From Pseudomonadota bacterium (GTDB taxonomy: Bacteria; Pseudomonadota; Gammaproteobacteria; Xanthomonadales; Xanthomonadaceae), in assembly GCA_023388955.1 (NCBI GenBank), contig JAEWFH010000173.1, positions 1 through 37,130 of the forward strand: a stretch of DNA of 37,130 nt. The letters run 5' to 3'. This document shows positions 25,822 to 34,225 of the stretch, in pieces. The position numbers and the translations under genes were made by a program. Position 1 is the stretch's first letter. The number at the start of each line of letters is the position of its first letter. Below the pieces are notes generated by a model. It did no database searches, was not told the DNA's origin, and saw only the letters and a program-made list of their open reading frames with translations.

Positions 25822-26794
25822 CGCCTCGTTCCAGGAAGTTGCTGTGCCGCGCGATGAACGCGGTGGCCGGGTCCATGCCCTTGGAGCGCAGGCTGTGCAG
25901 CCGGGTGGCCGCCTCGGCCAGCACCGCCAGGTTGCGGCCGGGCATGACCGGCAGGGTGGTCATGGGTACGTCCAGGTCCAGTACCCGGCGCACCCGGTTG
26001 TCCCCGGTCAGCCGCTGCAGGCCTTCCTCGCCTGCGACGGTACCTGTACCGCTGACGCGTTGCAGGTGGATGATCAGGCGCAGGTACTTGTGCGGCTTGA
26101 CCGCGGTGTCGCCGAACATCTGGCGGATGTCCAGCACGCCCAGGCCGCGGACCTCGAGCAGGTCGCGCAGCAACTCGGGACAGTTGCCGTCGAGCACGTC
26201 GGGGGCGATCTGGGTGAACTCGGGGGCATCGTCGGCCACCAGCCGGTGGCCGCGGCTGATCAGCTCCAGTGCCAGCTCGCTCTTGCCCGACCCGGCGTCG
26301 CCGGTGATCAGCACGCCGATGGAGTAGATCTCCATGAACACCCCGTGCAGGGTGATGCGCGGGGCCAGCGCGCGCGCCAGGTGGTACTGCAGGTGGTTGA
26401 GCAGCTCGTGCCCGCGCAGGCTGGAGGTCCACAGCGCGGTGCCGGACTCGTCGGCGGCCGCGGCCAGGTCGGGCGGGCATTCACGATCCCGGCTGATCAC
26501 CAGGGCCAGCGGCGCGAAGCGCACCAGCTTCTGGATCGTCTCCCAGCGCTGGCGCGAGTCCAGCCCGTCCAGCCAGGCCAGTTCCTCGGTGCCCAGGATC
26601 TGCACCTTGTTGGGATAGATGGTATTGAGATAGCCGGCCAGGGAAGGGCGGCGGTCGCGTGAGTCCACCGCCTCCAGCGTGCGTCCCGCGCCGTCCCGCC
26701 CGGCGACCCAACGCAGGCCCAGGCGCCCACTTTGCTGCTCGAACAGCTCGCCGGCACTGATGTGCGCCAGCGGCGGGGTACCCGGCATGGTCAT
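25814..26794 (-). CDS. hprK: HPr kinase/phosphorylase
   Basis: 326-residue bifunctional enzyme that phosphorylates and dephosphorylates HPr Ser46. The N-terminal DRTGG-like domain is followed by the catalytic core: ITLHGVFMEIYSIGVLITGD with the catalytic His, Walker A GDAGSGKSELALELI, DDAPEF, and the signature LEVRGLGVLDIRQMFGDTAV. Typical of Gram-positives but known in proteobacteria with regulatory PTSs. The start overlaps the ptsN stop as ATGA. Together with the intact Ser46 of HPr it indicates a working Ser-phosphorylation switch. Confidence 0.95.
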   Translation of the reverse strand: MTMPGTPPLAHISAGELFEQQSGRLGLRWVAGRDGAGRTLEAVDSRDRRPSLAGYLNTIYPNKVQILGTEELAWLDGLDSRQRWETIQKLVRFAPLALVISRDRECPPDLAAAADESGTALWTSSLRGHELLNHLQYHLARALAPRITLHGVFMEIYSIGVLITGDAGSGKSELALELISRGHRLVADDAPEFTQIAPDVLDGNCPELLRDLLEVRGLGVLDIRQMFGDTAVKPHKYLRLIIHLQRVSGTGTVAGEEGLQRLTGDNRVRRVLDLDVPMTTLPVMPGRNLAVLAEAATRLHSLRSKGMDPATAFIARHSNFLERGDG

Positions 26795-27255
26795 GCGCGG
26801 GCTCGGTGGGCGCCATCGAGCAGGTGGCGGGCGAGCTCGGCGCGGTCGCGTGCCTGGCGCAGTCGCGTCCGGTACCCGGCATCGGAAAAACGTTCGGCCA
26901 GTTCGGCCAGCAGTTCCAGGTGGCCCTGCATGGCGTGGCGCGGGACCGCCATCGCCAGCACCAGGTCCACGGGTTCGCCGTCGGCGGCACCGAAGTCCAC
27001 CGGTGGCGACAGGCGCAGGAAGGCACCCCGGGTCTGCTCCAGCCCGTCCACGCGTGCGTGCGGGATGGCCACGCCGTGGCCGATCGCGGTGCTGGCCAGG
27101 CGTTCGCGCTCGGCCAGCCCGTCACCGATGGCGCCGGCGTCGCCGCCCGCACCCTCGGCCAGCATCCGTGCGGCAGTCCGGATCACCGCGGCATGGTCGC
27201 CGGGCGCGTCGATGATCGCCACGCGCCCGGCCTCCAGCAGGCCCTGCAGTGCCAT
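26791..27255 (-). CDS. ptsN: PTS EIIA-Ntr regulatory protein
   Basis: 154 residues of the fructose/Ntr EIIA fold. Phospho-His66 lies in STAIGHGVAIPHARVDGL, with GAFLRLSPPVDFGAADGEPV and LVLAMAVPRHAMQGHLELLA following. In other bacteria it modulates potassium transport, sigma-54 genes and stress responses according to its phosphorylation state. The EI-Ntr (ptsP) and NPr of enterobacteria are not present here, so phosphate probably comes from the EI and HPr of this cluster. It is 4 nt after hpf and overlaps hprK. Confidence 0.93.
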   Translation of the reverse strand: MALQGLLEAGRVAIIDAPGDHAAVIRTAARMLAEGAGGDAGAIGDGLAERERLASTAIGHGVAIPHARVDGLEQTRGAFLRLSPPVDFGAADGEPVDLVLAMAVPRHAMQGHLELLAELAERFSDAGYRTRLRQARDRAELARHLLDGAHRARA

Positions 27256-27259
27256 GGCG

Positions 27260-27589
27260 TCAGCCGAATCCGCCGCTTCGGGCCAGGCCCTCGTTGCGGC
27301 GCGCCTGGTCGTGCTCCTTTTCCTTGGCCCGGACCAGGGCGCGCTCGAGCTTGTCGGTCAGCAGGTCGATCGCGGCATACATGTCGTCGCCGGCCGCGTC
27401 CACGTGCAGGGTGCGGCCGTGGCGGGTGACGGTGGCTTCGGCGCAGTGGCGGGGCTTGTCCAGCTTGAGCTGGACGCGGATGTCGTCGGATTGCTCCAGG
27501 TAGCGGTGCACCCGCTTGAAGCGGGTTTCGACGTAATCGCGGAGGGCGGCGGTGACCTCGATATCGTGGCCATGGACTTCGATACGCAT
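27260..27589 (-). CDS. hpf: Ribosome hibernation promoting factor (short HPF)
   Basis: 109 residues: MRIEVHGHDIEVTAALRDYV, then the beta-strand core (DIRVQLKLDKPRHCAEATVT, GRTLHVDAAGDDMYAAIDLL) and a basic terminal helix KLERALVRAKEKEHDQARR. The length fits the short form that promotes 100S dimers rather than the long Gram-positive form. The ATG at 27587-27589 is preferred because GGAGG lies 8 nt upstream; an earlier in-frame ATG adds five residues. It follows rpoN by 70 nt. Confidence 0.95.
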   Translation of the reverse strand: MRIEVHGHDIEVTAALRDYVETRFKRVHRYLEQSDDIRVQLKLDKPRHCAEATVTRHGRTLHVDAAGDDMYAAIDLLTDKLERALVRAKEKEHDQARRNEGLARSGGFG

Positions 27590-27622
27590 CGGCAGTACCT
27601 CCATACGTCGCTACGGGAGGCC

Positions 27623-27651
27623 AGCATATCGCAGCCACGCCGGGCTGCCAT
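27623..27651 (-). promoter_or_regulatory. Candidate hpf promoter in the rpoN-hpf gap
   Basis: On the minus strand, shortly after the rpoN stop, ATGGCA (4 of 6) is followed after 17 nt by TATGCT (4 of 6), about 35-40 nt before the hpf start. This could let hpf-ptsN and the PTS genes be expressed apart from rpoN. I checked for -24/-12 sigma-54 spacing here and did not find it. Coordinates are approximate to a few bases. Confidence 0.35.
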
Positions 27652-27659
27652 GACCCCGG

Positions 27660-29081
27660 TCAGGCCATTCGCACCCGGTCCTGCGAGGACGCGATTCCCA
27701 TCGCCTCGCGGTACTTGGCGATGGTGCGGCGCGCGACCGGAACCCCGGCCTCCTTGAGCGCGGCGGCGAGCCGGGCGTCCGACAGCGGCTTGCCCGGGTT
27801 CTCGGCGTCGACCAGCTTGCGGATCATCGACTGGATGGCGGTGCTGGAGGTTTCACCCCCGGTGCCCGCGCCCACGCCGGAGGCGAAGAAGGCGCGCAGC
27901 GGAATGGTTCCGCGCGGAGTGCGTGCGTACTTGCGGGCGATGGCGCGCGAAACGGTGGATTCGTGCATGCCGATCTCCGCGGCGACCTCGCGCAGGGTCA
28001 GCGGGCGCAGCGCGGCGTCGCCGAATTCCAGGAACCCGGCCTGCTCGCGTACCAGGCAGCGGGCAACCTTGAGCAGGGTCTCGCCGCGGGCCTCCAGGCT
28101 GCGCAGCAGCCAGCGCGCCTCCTGCAGGTGCCCCTTGAGGTAGCTGGCGTCGGCCTCGCTGGCATGGCGGATCATGCCTTCGTAGCCACGATGGATGTGG
28201 ACCCGCGGGCGCATGCTGTCGGACAGCCCCACCCGCCATACGCCGCCCTGGCGCCAGATCACCACCTCCGGAGTGACATAGGTGTCGTTGGCGACCGCGC
28301 CCAGCGCCGCGCCCGGACGCGGGTCCAGCGAGCGCAGCAGGGCGATGGCGGTGGTGACCTCGTCCACGCCGCGGCCCAGTTCGGCGGCAAGGACCTCCGG
28401 GGGGGTGCGCGGCAGGCGCTCCAGCGCGTTGTCGACCAGCAGCAGGGCGGCTTCGCGGCCCGGCGTGCATGGTTCCAGGAGCTGGAGCTGCAGGCGCAGG
28501 CACTCGGCCAGGTCGCGCGCGGCGATGCCGGGCGGGTCCAGCCGCTGGACCTGCGCCAGCACGGCGTACAGTTCCTCCATCGTCGGTGCCGGGCCTTCGA
28601 GGCCGGCCACCACGCCCTCGAGCGGGTCGCGCAGGTAGCCATCGTCGTCGACCGCCTCGATGATGGCCACGGCAAGCTGGCGGTCGCGCGGCGACATGGG
28701 GCCCAGGTGCACCTGCCACAGCAGGTGGTCATGCAGGCTGTCGTCGTCGGCGACCTGCTCGGCGTAGGCGGGCTCGTCGTCGGGGTCGGACGGGCCGGTG
28801 CGTTGCTGCCAGGCCTCGCCACTGCCGTCCCAGTCCGCCACTTCGACGGTGGCGCCGTCGTCGCCGGAGGGCTCGGTTGCGCCGGCCACGGCGCCTTCCG
28901 GCGAGAGCTGGCCGGCGGAGGCCTCCGGTTCCACCCAGTCCAGCAGCGGATTGGTCTCCACCGCCTCGACCAGCTCCGCCTCGATCTCGGCGGCCGACAT
29001 CTGCAACAGCCGGATGGCCTGCTGCAACTGGGGTGTCATCACCAGTTGCTGGCCAAGGGTGGTCTGGAGACGGGGTTTCAT
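27660..29081 (-). CDS. rpoN: RNA polymerase sigma-54 factor
   Basis: 473 residues. Region I is glutamine/leucine-rich (LGQQLVMTPQLQQAIRLLQM, AVETNPLLDWVE). Region II is acidic, then comes the core-binding domain (LRDPLEGV, LQRLDPPGIAARDLAECL). The HTH is LREVAAEIGMHESTVSRAIA, and the RpoN box VARRTIAKYREAMGI sits near the end. The start follows GGAAG. Located in the conserved lptB-rpoN-hpf order, 83 nt after lptB. It depends on enhancer-binding ATPases, none of which are encoded in this window. Confidence 0.97.
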   Translation of the reverse strand: MKPRLQTTLGQQLVMTPQLQQAIRLLQMSAAEIEAELVEAVETNPLLDWVEPEASAGQLSPEGAVAGATEPSGDDGATVEVADWDGSGEAWQQRTGPSDPDDEPAYAEQVADDDSLHDHLLWQVHLGPMSPRDRQLAVAIIEAVDDDGYLRDPLEGVVAGLEGPAPTMEELYAVLAQVQRLDPPGIAARDLAECLRLQLQLLEPCTPGREAALLLVDNALERLPRTPPEVLAAELGRGVDEVTTAIALLRSLDPRPGAALGAVANDTYVTPEVVIWRQGGVWRVGLSDSMRPRVHIHRGYEGMIRHASEADASYLKGHLQEARWLLRSLEARGETLLKVARCLVREQAGFLEFGDAALRPLTLREVAAEIGMHESTVSRAIARKYARTPRGTIPLRAFFASGVGAGTGGETSSTAIQSMIRKLVDAENPGKPLSDARLAAALKEAGVPVARRTIAKYREAMGIASSQDRVRMA

Positions 29082-29164
29082 CTTCCGGGAACTTACGCGG
29101 CCTGTAGTGACAAACGGCCGTACTGCGGCACCGGGGGGACAAGCCCCGCCATCAAGGCGGAGCG

Positions 29165-29884
29165 TCAGAGGCGGAAGGTGTCCCCCAGGTAGACGCGACG
29201 GACGTCCGGGTTTGCCAGCAGCGTGTCCGGAGCCCCCTGCGCGAGCACGCTGCCTTCGGCGAGGATATACGCCCGGTCGCAGATACCCAAGGTCTCGCGC
29301 ACGTTGTGGTCGGTGATCAGCACGCCGATGCCGCGGTTCTTGAGGTGGGTCACGATCCGCTGGATCTCCCCGACCGAGATCGGGTCCACGCCGGCGAACG
29401 GTTCGTCCAGCAGCATCAGCCGTGGCTTGCCGGCCAGGGCGCGTGCGATCTCGACCCGGCGGCGCTCGCCGCCCGACAGGCTGGCGCCGGCCTGCTTGGC
29501 GACGTGGGTCACCTGCAGCTCTTCCATCAGCGCCTCCAGCTCGCGACGCCGGCCCTCGCGGTCCAGGTCCGTACGCAGTTCCAGCACCGCCATGATGTTG
29601 TCGGCGACGCTGAGCTTGCGGAACACCGACGGCTCCTGCGGCAGGTAGCCCACGCCCAGCCGGGCGCGGCGGTACATCGGTTCGCTGGTGATGTCGCGGC
29701 CGTCCAGCACGATGCGGCCGGCATCGGCCGGCACCAGGCCGACGATCATGTAGAAGCAGGTGGTCTTGCCGGCACCGTTGGGGCCGAGCAGGCCCACCAC
29801 TTCGCCTGCATCCAGGGTCAGGCCGAAATCACGGACCACTTCGCGCGAGCGGTAGGCCTTGCGCAGCCCTTCGGCAACGAGCAT
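29165..29884 (-). CDS. lptB: LPS export ABC transporter ATPase LptB
   Basis: 239-residue ATPase that drives LPS extraction from the inner membrane with LptF/LptG. Walker A is GPNGAGKTTCFYM, Q-loop GYLPQEPSVFRKLSV, signature LSGGERRRVEIARAL, Walker B LMLLDEPFAGVDP, and H-loop ITDHNVRE. PQEPSVFRKLSV is typical of LptB. The ATG shares one base with the lptA stop (TGATG). LptF/LptG are not in this window. Confidence 0.97.
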   Translation of the reverse strand: MLVAEGLRKAYRSREVVRDFGLTLDAGEVVGLLGPNGAGKTTCFYMIVGLVPADAGRIVLDGRDITSEPMYRRARLGVGYLPQEPSVFRKLSVADNIMAVLELRTDLDREGRRRELEALMEELQVTHVAKQAGASLSGGERRRVEIARALAGKPRLMLLDEPFAGVDPISVGEIQRIVTHLKNRGIGVLITDHNVRETLGICDRAYILAEGSVLAQGAPDTLLANPDVRRVYLGDTFRL

Positions 29885-30447
29885 CAGCGCGGCTCCTGCG
29901 CCGGTTCGCCATCGCTGGCGCCCGTCCCGGCCTCGTCGGTGGCCCGGGGGGCATTGCGCGGCATGATCCGCATCCGCACCCGGCCCGAATCCTGGCCGCC
30001 ACTGGTCACCTGGCCGGTCAGCATGTTGTAGACCACGCGCTCGCCGGCGAGGGTGCCGCGTGGCTGCTCGATGCGCACGTTGCCGGTGAGCACCATCACC
30101 TCGCGGGTGATGTCGTAGTCCATGCGGGTGGCGACCGCGTCCATCGGCGTGCCGTCGTCCATCTGCTGGCGCAGGGTGGCCGGCGAGCCGATCAGCACCA
30201 CCCGCGAGGGGTCGCCGCCGCGGACGCTGACCTCGGCGCGGTCCGCGCTGGCATGGAGGGTGCCCTGGGTGATGTTGACGCCACCCGACAGCACGGTCGG
30301 TGCAGTGCCATCGACGCTGTGGTCGGCGTGGCCGGCCTCGATGTCCATCGGCTGGTTGCGGTCCGACTGGCGGGCCAGCGCGGGCACGGCCGCAAGCAGC
30401 AGCGCTGCCAGCAGCACGGTGGTCTTGCGGGGATCAATTGCGGTCAT
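29884..30447 (-). CDS. lptA: Periplasmic LPS transport protein LptA
   Basis: 187 residues. The signal peptide is MTAIDPRKTTVLLAALLLAA with cleavage near ALA. The OstA/LptA beta-jellyroll begins QPMDIEAGHADHSVDGTAPT and repeats short strands (LSGGVNITQGTLHASADRAE, VLTGNVRIEQPRGTLAGERV, YNMLTGQVTSG). A disordered C-terminal tail follows. The ATG at 30445-30447 follows AGGA, overlaps lptC by 14 nt and opens the signal peptide; longer in-frame starts lie inside lptC. Confidence 0.93.
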   Translation of the reverse strand: MTAIDPRKTTVLLAALLLAAVPALARQSDRNQPMDIEAGHADHSVDGTAPTVLSGGVNITQGTLHASADRAEVSVRGGDPSRVVLIGSPATLRQQMDDGTPMDAVATRMDYDITREVMVLTGNVRIEQPRGTLAGERVVYNMLTGQVTSGGQDSGRVRMRIMPRNAPRATDEAGTGASDGEPAQEPR

Positions 30448-31000
30448 AGCGGATCCTGACATCCGATTGGAGTGTGTAGCGACCGGCGGCGAGGTCGCCC
30501 TCGATGCCGACGCCACGGATGGTCGAACCTGGCTGGACGATCGTCACCGGTTCGGCGCTGGCGATGCGGTCGTTCTCCGGGAAGACATCGAGGGCCTGGG
30601 TGGACAGCGTGGTCGCGGAGCTGCCGCTTCCGTCGTTCTGCGCCTCCACGTCGTCGCGAAGGCGCAATTCCCCGGCACCGTCGCTGATCCAGCCGGTACG
30701 GGCACGGATTTCCCAGGCGTCGCCGCCTTCGCTGCGGGGCGGGACCAGGAACAGCGGGCTGGTGATCTCCATCTCGCGCGTGCCCGGATCGCGCGCCAGG
30801 GCCGGTGCGCGCAGGGTGAAGGACTCCTGTCCGCGCTCGTCCAGGGCGACCAGCTCGAAATCATGCAGCACGTAGTCGGGGCGGTCGCCGGCGACCGTCC
30901 CCGGCTCCGGCTCCGCCGGTTCGCCGCTGGACAGCAGCAGCCAGCCGCTGCCCGCGGCGGCGGCCAGCAGCACCACGGCGGCGACCACGCGCCAGTTCAT
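30434..31000 (-). CDS. lptC: LPS export protein LptC
   Basis: 188 residues: an N-terminal transmembrane anchor (MNWRVVAAVVLLAAAAGSGW) and a periplasmic jellyroll (DYVLHDFELVALDERGQESF, EITSPLFLVPP, WEIRARTGWISDGAGELRLR, IRGVGIEGDLAAGRYTLQSD). It links the LptBFG complex to LptA. Its start overlaps the kdsC stop by 4 nt, and its stop lies inside the lptA start region. Confidence 0.93.
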   Translation of the reverse strand: MNWRVVAAVVLLAAAAGSGWLLLSSGEPAEPEPGTVAGDRPDYVLHDFELVALDERGQESFTLRAPALARDPGTREMEITSPLFLVPPRSEGGDAWEIRARTGWISDGAGELRLRDDVEAQNDGSGSSATTLSTQALDVFPENDRIASAEPVTIVQPGSTIRGVGIEGDLAAGRYTLQSDVRIRYDRN

Positions 31001-31551
31001 GCGGTGCCTTCCGCGCGCGCGCCGGCCGGGTCGAGCAGCGTGGCGAGCAGGCCGTCGACATGGCCTTGCGCCTCCAGCAGCAGGTCGCAGAATTCGCGCG
31101 CCGCACCGGCCCCGCCGCCGGCGCGGCTTTGCCAGTGCACGCGCCCGGCGACCCAGGGATGCGCATCCGCGGGGGCCGCCGAAAGGCCCACGCCGGCCAT
31201 CACCCGCAGGTCCGGCAGGTCATCGCCCATGAAGGCGACCTGGTCCATGGAAAGTCCCAGCCGGGCGGCGATGTCCTGTACCCGGGCCAGCTTGTCCGGT
31301 ACCGCGGTGTGGACCTCGGTGATGCGCAGTTCGGCCGCGCGCTGCTCGACCACCGTACTGCTGCGCGCGGTGACGAAGGCGACCTCGATGCCGAACCGGC
31401 GCAGCAGCACCAGTCCCTGCCCGTCGTGGACGTGGAAGGCCTTGCTCTCGCGCCCGGCGGTGTCGAAGCCCAGGCGGCCGTCGGTCAGCGTGCCGTCGAC
31501 ATCGAAGCAGGCCAGGCGGATGCGGGCGGCGGCGTCGTTGACCCCGGCCAT
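30997..31551 (-). CDS. kdsC: 3-deoxy-D-manno-octulosonate 8-phosphate phosphatase
   Basis: 184-residue C0-type HAD phosphatase that releases Kdo from Kdo-8-phosphate. Motif I is LACFDVDGTLTDGRLGF with both catalytic aspartates, motif II VAFVTARSS, the conserved lysine is in VPDKLARVQD, and motif III VAFMGDDLPDLRVMAGVGLS. The alanine/glycine-rich stretch RAGGGAGAAREFCDLLLEAQ closes the protein as in other KdsC. Its ATG overlaps the kdsD stop by one base. Confidence 0.95.
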   Translation of the reverse strand: MAGVNDAAARIRLACFDVDGTLTDGRLGFDTAGRESKAFHVHDGQGLVLLRRFGIEVAFVTARSSTVVEQRAAELRITEVHTAVPDKLARVQDIAARLGLSMDQVAFMGDDLPDLRVMAGVGLSAAPADAHPWVAGRVHWQSRAGGGAGAAREFCDLLLEAQGHVDGLLATLLDPAGARAEGTA

Positions 31552-32558
31552 CAGACCACCCGTGCCCGCAGCAGGTCGTGGATGTTCAGCGCGCCGACCA
31601 CACGGCGGTCGTCGTCGACCACCAGCAGACCGCCGATCTTGTGCGTCTCCATCAGCTGGGCCGCCTCGACCGCGAGTGCATCCGGGCCGATGGTGCGCGG
31701 GGCCCGGGTCATCACCTCGGCGATCGGGGTGGTACGCACGTCCACGCCGGCATCCAGGCTGCGGCGCAGGTCGCCGTCGGTGTACAGGCCGAGCAGGCGG
31801 CCGTCGCCATCGACCACCGCGGTCATGCCCAGCACCTTGGCGCTGATCTCCGCCAGTGCCTCGCTGATGGTTGCCTCGCCGCGGACCTTCGGTACCCGCT
31901 CGCCGGTGTGCATGATGTCGGCGATGTGCAGCAGCAGGCGCCGGCCCAGGGCGCCGGCGGGATGGGAGCGGGCGAAGTCGTCGGCGGTGAAGCCGCGCGC
32001 TTCCAGCAGCGCGACCGCCAGGGCGTCGCCCATCGCCAGCGAGGCGGTGGTGCTGGAGGTGGGGGCCAGGTGCAGTGGGCAGGCCTCCTCGGGGACGCTG
32101 ACGTCCAGGTGCACCTCCGCGGCCTTCGCCAGGGTCGACTCCGGCCGTCCGGTCATCGAGACCAGCGGGTTGCCCTGGCGCTTGAGCACCGGCAGCAACG
32201 TCAACACCTCGTCGCTCTCGCCGGAATACGACAACGCCAGGACCACGTCGGCGTCGGTGATCATGCCCAGGTCGCCGTGGCCGGCCTCACCCGGATGCAC
32301 GTAGAACGCCGGGGTCCCGGTGGAAGCCAGGGTGGCGGCGATCTTGCGCGCGACGTGGCCGGACTTGCCCATGCCCGTGCAGACCACCCGGCCACGCGCT
32401 TGCAGCATCAGCCGGCAGGCGCGGGTGAACTCCCCGTCGAGCCGGGCGGAGACCGCGTCCAGGGCTGCGGACTCGATGCGGAACACCCGTTTGCCGCTGG
32501 CGGCGAAGTCGGTGGCATGGGCGTCGCGGGGCGGCGGGGTCGCGGCCGGATCGGTCAC
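31551..32558 (-). CDS. kdsD: Arabinose-5-phosphate isomerase
   Basis: 335 residues. Converts ribulose-5-phosphate to arabinose-5-phosphate for Kdo synthesis. The SIS domain contains VVCTGMGKSGHVARKIAATL, GEAGHGDLGMITDADVVLAL, SYSGESDEV and LAPTSSTTASLAMGDALAVA. Two CBS domains follow (DIMHTGERVPKVRGEATISE and VMTRAPRTIGPDALAVEAAQ). The start is GTG at 32556-32558, with GAGGA 9 nt upstream; there is no suitable ATG. It leads the long minus-strand Kdo-Lpt-rpoN-PTS run. Confidence 0.95.
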   Translation of the reverse strand: MTDPAATPPPRDAHATDFAASGKRVFRIESAALDAVSARLDGEFTRACRLMLQARGRVVCTGMGKSGHVARKIAATLASTGTPAFYVHPGEAGHGDLGMITDADVVLALSYSGESDEVLTLLPVLKRQGNPLVSMTGRPESTLAKAAEVHLDVSVPEEACPLHLAPTSSTTASLAMGDALAVALLEARGFTADDFARSHPAGALGRRLLLHIADIMHTGERVPKVRGEATISEALAEISAKVLGMTAVVDGDGRLLGLYTDGDLRRSLDAGVDVRTTPIAEVMTRAPRTIGPDALAVEAAQLMETHKIGGLLVVDDDRRVVGALNIHDLLRARVV

Positions 32559-32587
32559 GGATGGGCGTCCTCAGGAGCGGGGGGCCG

Positions 32588-32593
32588 ATTCTA
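32588..32593 (-). promoter_or_regulatory. TAGAAT -10 box upstream of kdsD
   Basis: Minus-strand TAGAAT about 30 nt before the kdsD GTG start would give a leader of about 22 nt containing the GAGGA ribosome site. It is the same hexamer as at aroK and yqgE but at a leadered distance. No -35 match is seen. It is the likely main promoter of the 10-kb minus-strand cluster. Confidence 0.45.
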
Positions 32594-32735
32594 CCGGCAC
32601 CGGCGGTGACCGCGGCGGCATGGCCGGCCCGCCCGTTCAGCGGACACCGGCCGGAGGGGGCGGGCGATGCCGCACAATAGCGGCTTCCCTTTTCCGGCCG
32701 TCCTGCCCGGGCGGCCCTGTACCGGTACCCGTGAA

Positions 32736-32969
32736 TTGAATCCCCAGACCATCAAGACCCTGATCGAGCAAGGCCTGCCCGGCGCGCGCGCCGAGGTGCA
32801 TGGCGAGGACGGCGTCCACTTCGAAGCCACCGTGGTGTGCGAGGCCTTCGCCGGCAAGATGCCGCTGGCCCGGCACCGCATGGTGTACGCGACCCTGGGC
32901 GAGCGCATGGGCGGCGAGATCCATGCCCTGGCGCTGCAGACCCTGACCCCGGCCGAGGCCGGCGCGTAA
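32736..32969 (+). CDS. ibaG: BolA-family protein IbaG/YrbA
   Basis: 77 residues. The BolA fold begins NPQTIKTLIEQGLPGARAEV, continues GEDGVHFEATVVCEAFAGKM and ends with the helix-strand RHRMVYATLGERMGGEIHAL. IbaG-type BolA proteins work with monothiol glutaredoxins and Fe-S clusters and are linked to acid stress and envelope genes. The start is uncertain: the TTG at 32736 fits the family length best, while ATG 32667 would add 23 residues without homology. A CACAAT box at 32673-32678 suggests transcription begins after that ATG. It overlaps murA by one base (TAATG). Confidence 0.8.
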   Translation: MNPQTIKTLIEQGLPGARAEVHGEDGVHFEATVVCEAFAGKMPLARHRMVYATLGERMGGEIHALALQTLTPAEAGA

Positions 32970-34225
32970 TGGCACGGATCATCGTCCAGGGCGGGGTGCC
33001 GCTGCAGGGCGAGGTCAGCATTTCCGGCGCCAAGAACGCGGTCCTGCCGATCCTGTGCGCCACCCTGCTGGCCGACGCGCCGGTGCATGTGTCCAACGTG
33101 CCGCACCTGCATGACGTGGTGACTACTACCCGTCTGCTGGCCGAGCTGGGCGCGGGGATCAGCATCGATGCCGAGTACGGGGTCACCGTCGACCCGACCA
33201 CGGCCAGCGGACATGTCGCCCCGTACGAACTGGTGCGCACCATGCGCGCCTCGGTGCTGGTGCTCGGCCCGCTGCTGGCCCGCCACGGCCAGGCCGAGGT
33301 CTCGTTGCCCGGTGGCTGCGCGATCGGTTCGCGGCCGGTAGACCTGCACATCCGCGGCCTGGAGGCGCTGGGGGCGCAGATCACCGTCGAGGGCGGGTAC
33401 ATCAAGGCCCGTGCCGAGCGCCTGCGTGGAGCCCGCCACACCTTCCCGATCGTCAGCGTCGGTGCCACCGAAAACGTGCTGATGGCGGCCACCATGGCGG
33501 AGGGCACGACCGTGCTGGAGAACGCGGCCCGCGAACCGGAGATCGTCGACCTGGCGCGCTGCCTGCGCGCGCTGGGGGCACGCATCCAGGGCGAGGGCAC
33601 CAGCCGGATCGAGGTCGAGGGCGTGGAACGCCTGCACGGTGGCGAGCACCCGGTGGTGCCGGACCGCATCGAGACCGGCACCTTCCTGGTCGCCGCGGCG
33701 ATGACCGGTGGCCGGGTGACCGCCCGCCACGCCCGTCCGGACACGCTGGACGCGGTCCTGTCCGCGCTGGTGGAGGCGGGTGCGGAGGTGCACTGCGACG
33801 AAGACCGCATCACCGTCGACATGCACGGCCGCCGGCCGCGCGCGGTGGACATCACCACCGCCCCGCACCCCGGCTTCCCGACCGACATGCAGGCCCAGTT
33901 CATGGCCATGAACTGCATTGCCGAGGGCACCGGGATCATCAACGAGACGATCTTCGAAAACCGCTTCATGCACGTCAACGAGCTGCTGCGGCTGGGTGCC
34001 GACATCCGCGTCGATGGCCCCACGGCGGTCGTGCGGGGAGTGGAGCGGCTCAGCGGCGCGCCGGTGATGGCGACCGACCTGCGCGCTTCCGCGAGCCTGA
34101 TCCTGGCCGGACTGGTCGCCGAAGGCGAGACCAGCATCGACCGCATCTACCATCTGGACCGGGGCTACGAGAACATCGAGGAGAAGCTGTCGGGCCTCGG
34201 CGCGCGCATCCGCCGGGTCGATTGA
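32969..34225 (+). CDS. murA: UDP-N-acetylglucosamine 1-carboxyvinyltransferase
   Basis: 418 residues. Adds enolpyruvate to UDP-GlcNAc, the first committed step of peptidoglycan synthesis; inhibited by fosfomycin. The substrate motif SISGAKNAVLPIL holds Lys22-Asn23, and the catalytic loop LPGGCAIGSRPVDLH contains Cys117. TTAPHPGFPTDMQAQFMAM and ETIFENRFMHVNEL follow, and the protein ends GLGARIRRVD. The start overlaps the ibaG stop. Conserved ibaG-murA order. The stop lies in a 13-bp hairpin shared with the convergent gene. Confidence 0.97.
   Translation: MARIIVQGGVPLQGEVSISGAKNAVLPILCATLLADAPVHVSNVPHLHDVVTTTRLLAELGAGISIDAEYGVTVDPTTASGHVAPYELVRTMRASVLVLGPLLARHGQAEVSLPGGCAIGSRPVDLHIRGLEALGAQITVEGGYIKARAERLRGARHTFPIVSVGATENVLMAATMAEGTTVLENAAREPEIVDLARCLRALGARIQGEGTSRIEVEGVERLHGGEHPVVPDRIETGTFLVAAAMTGGRVTARHARPDTLDAVLSALVEAGAEVHCDEDRITVDMHGRRPRAVDITTAPHPGFPTDMQAQFMAMNCIAEGTGIINETIFENRFMHVNELLRLGADIRVDGPTAVVRGVERLSGAPVMATDLRASASLILAGLVAEGETSIDRIYHLDRGYENIEEKLSGLGARIRRVD

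Noticed and set aside
27590..27659. Sigma-54 (-24/-12) promoter for hpf next to rpoN
   Set aside because: TGGC and TGC elements exist but the GG-to-GC spacing is 12 rather than 10 nt; a sigma-70-like pair fits better.
29146..29160. CCGCC-ATCAA-GGCGG hairpin between rpoN and lptB as a terminator
   Set aside because: Only 5 bp with no U-tract; such stems arise often by chance at this GC content.
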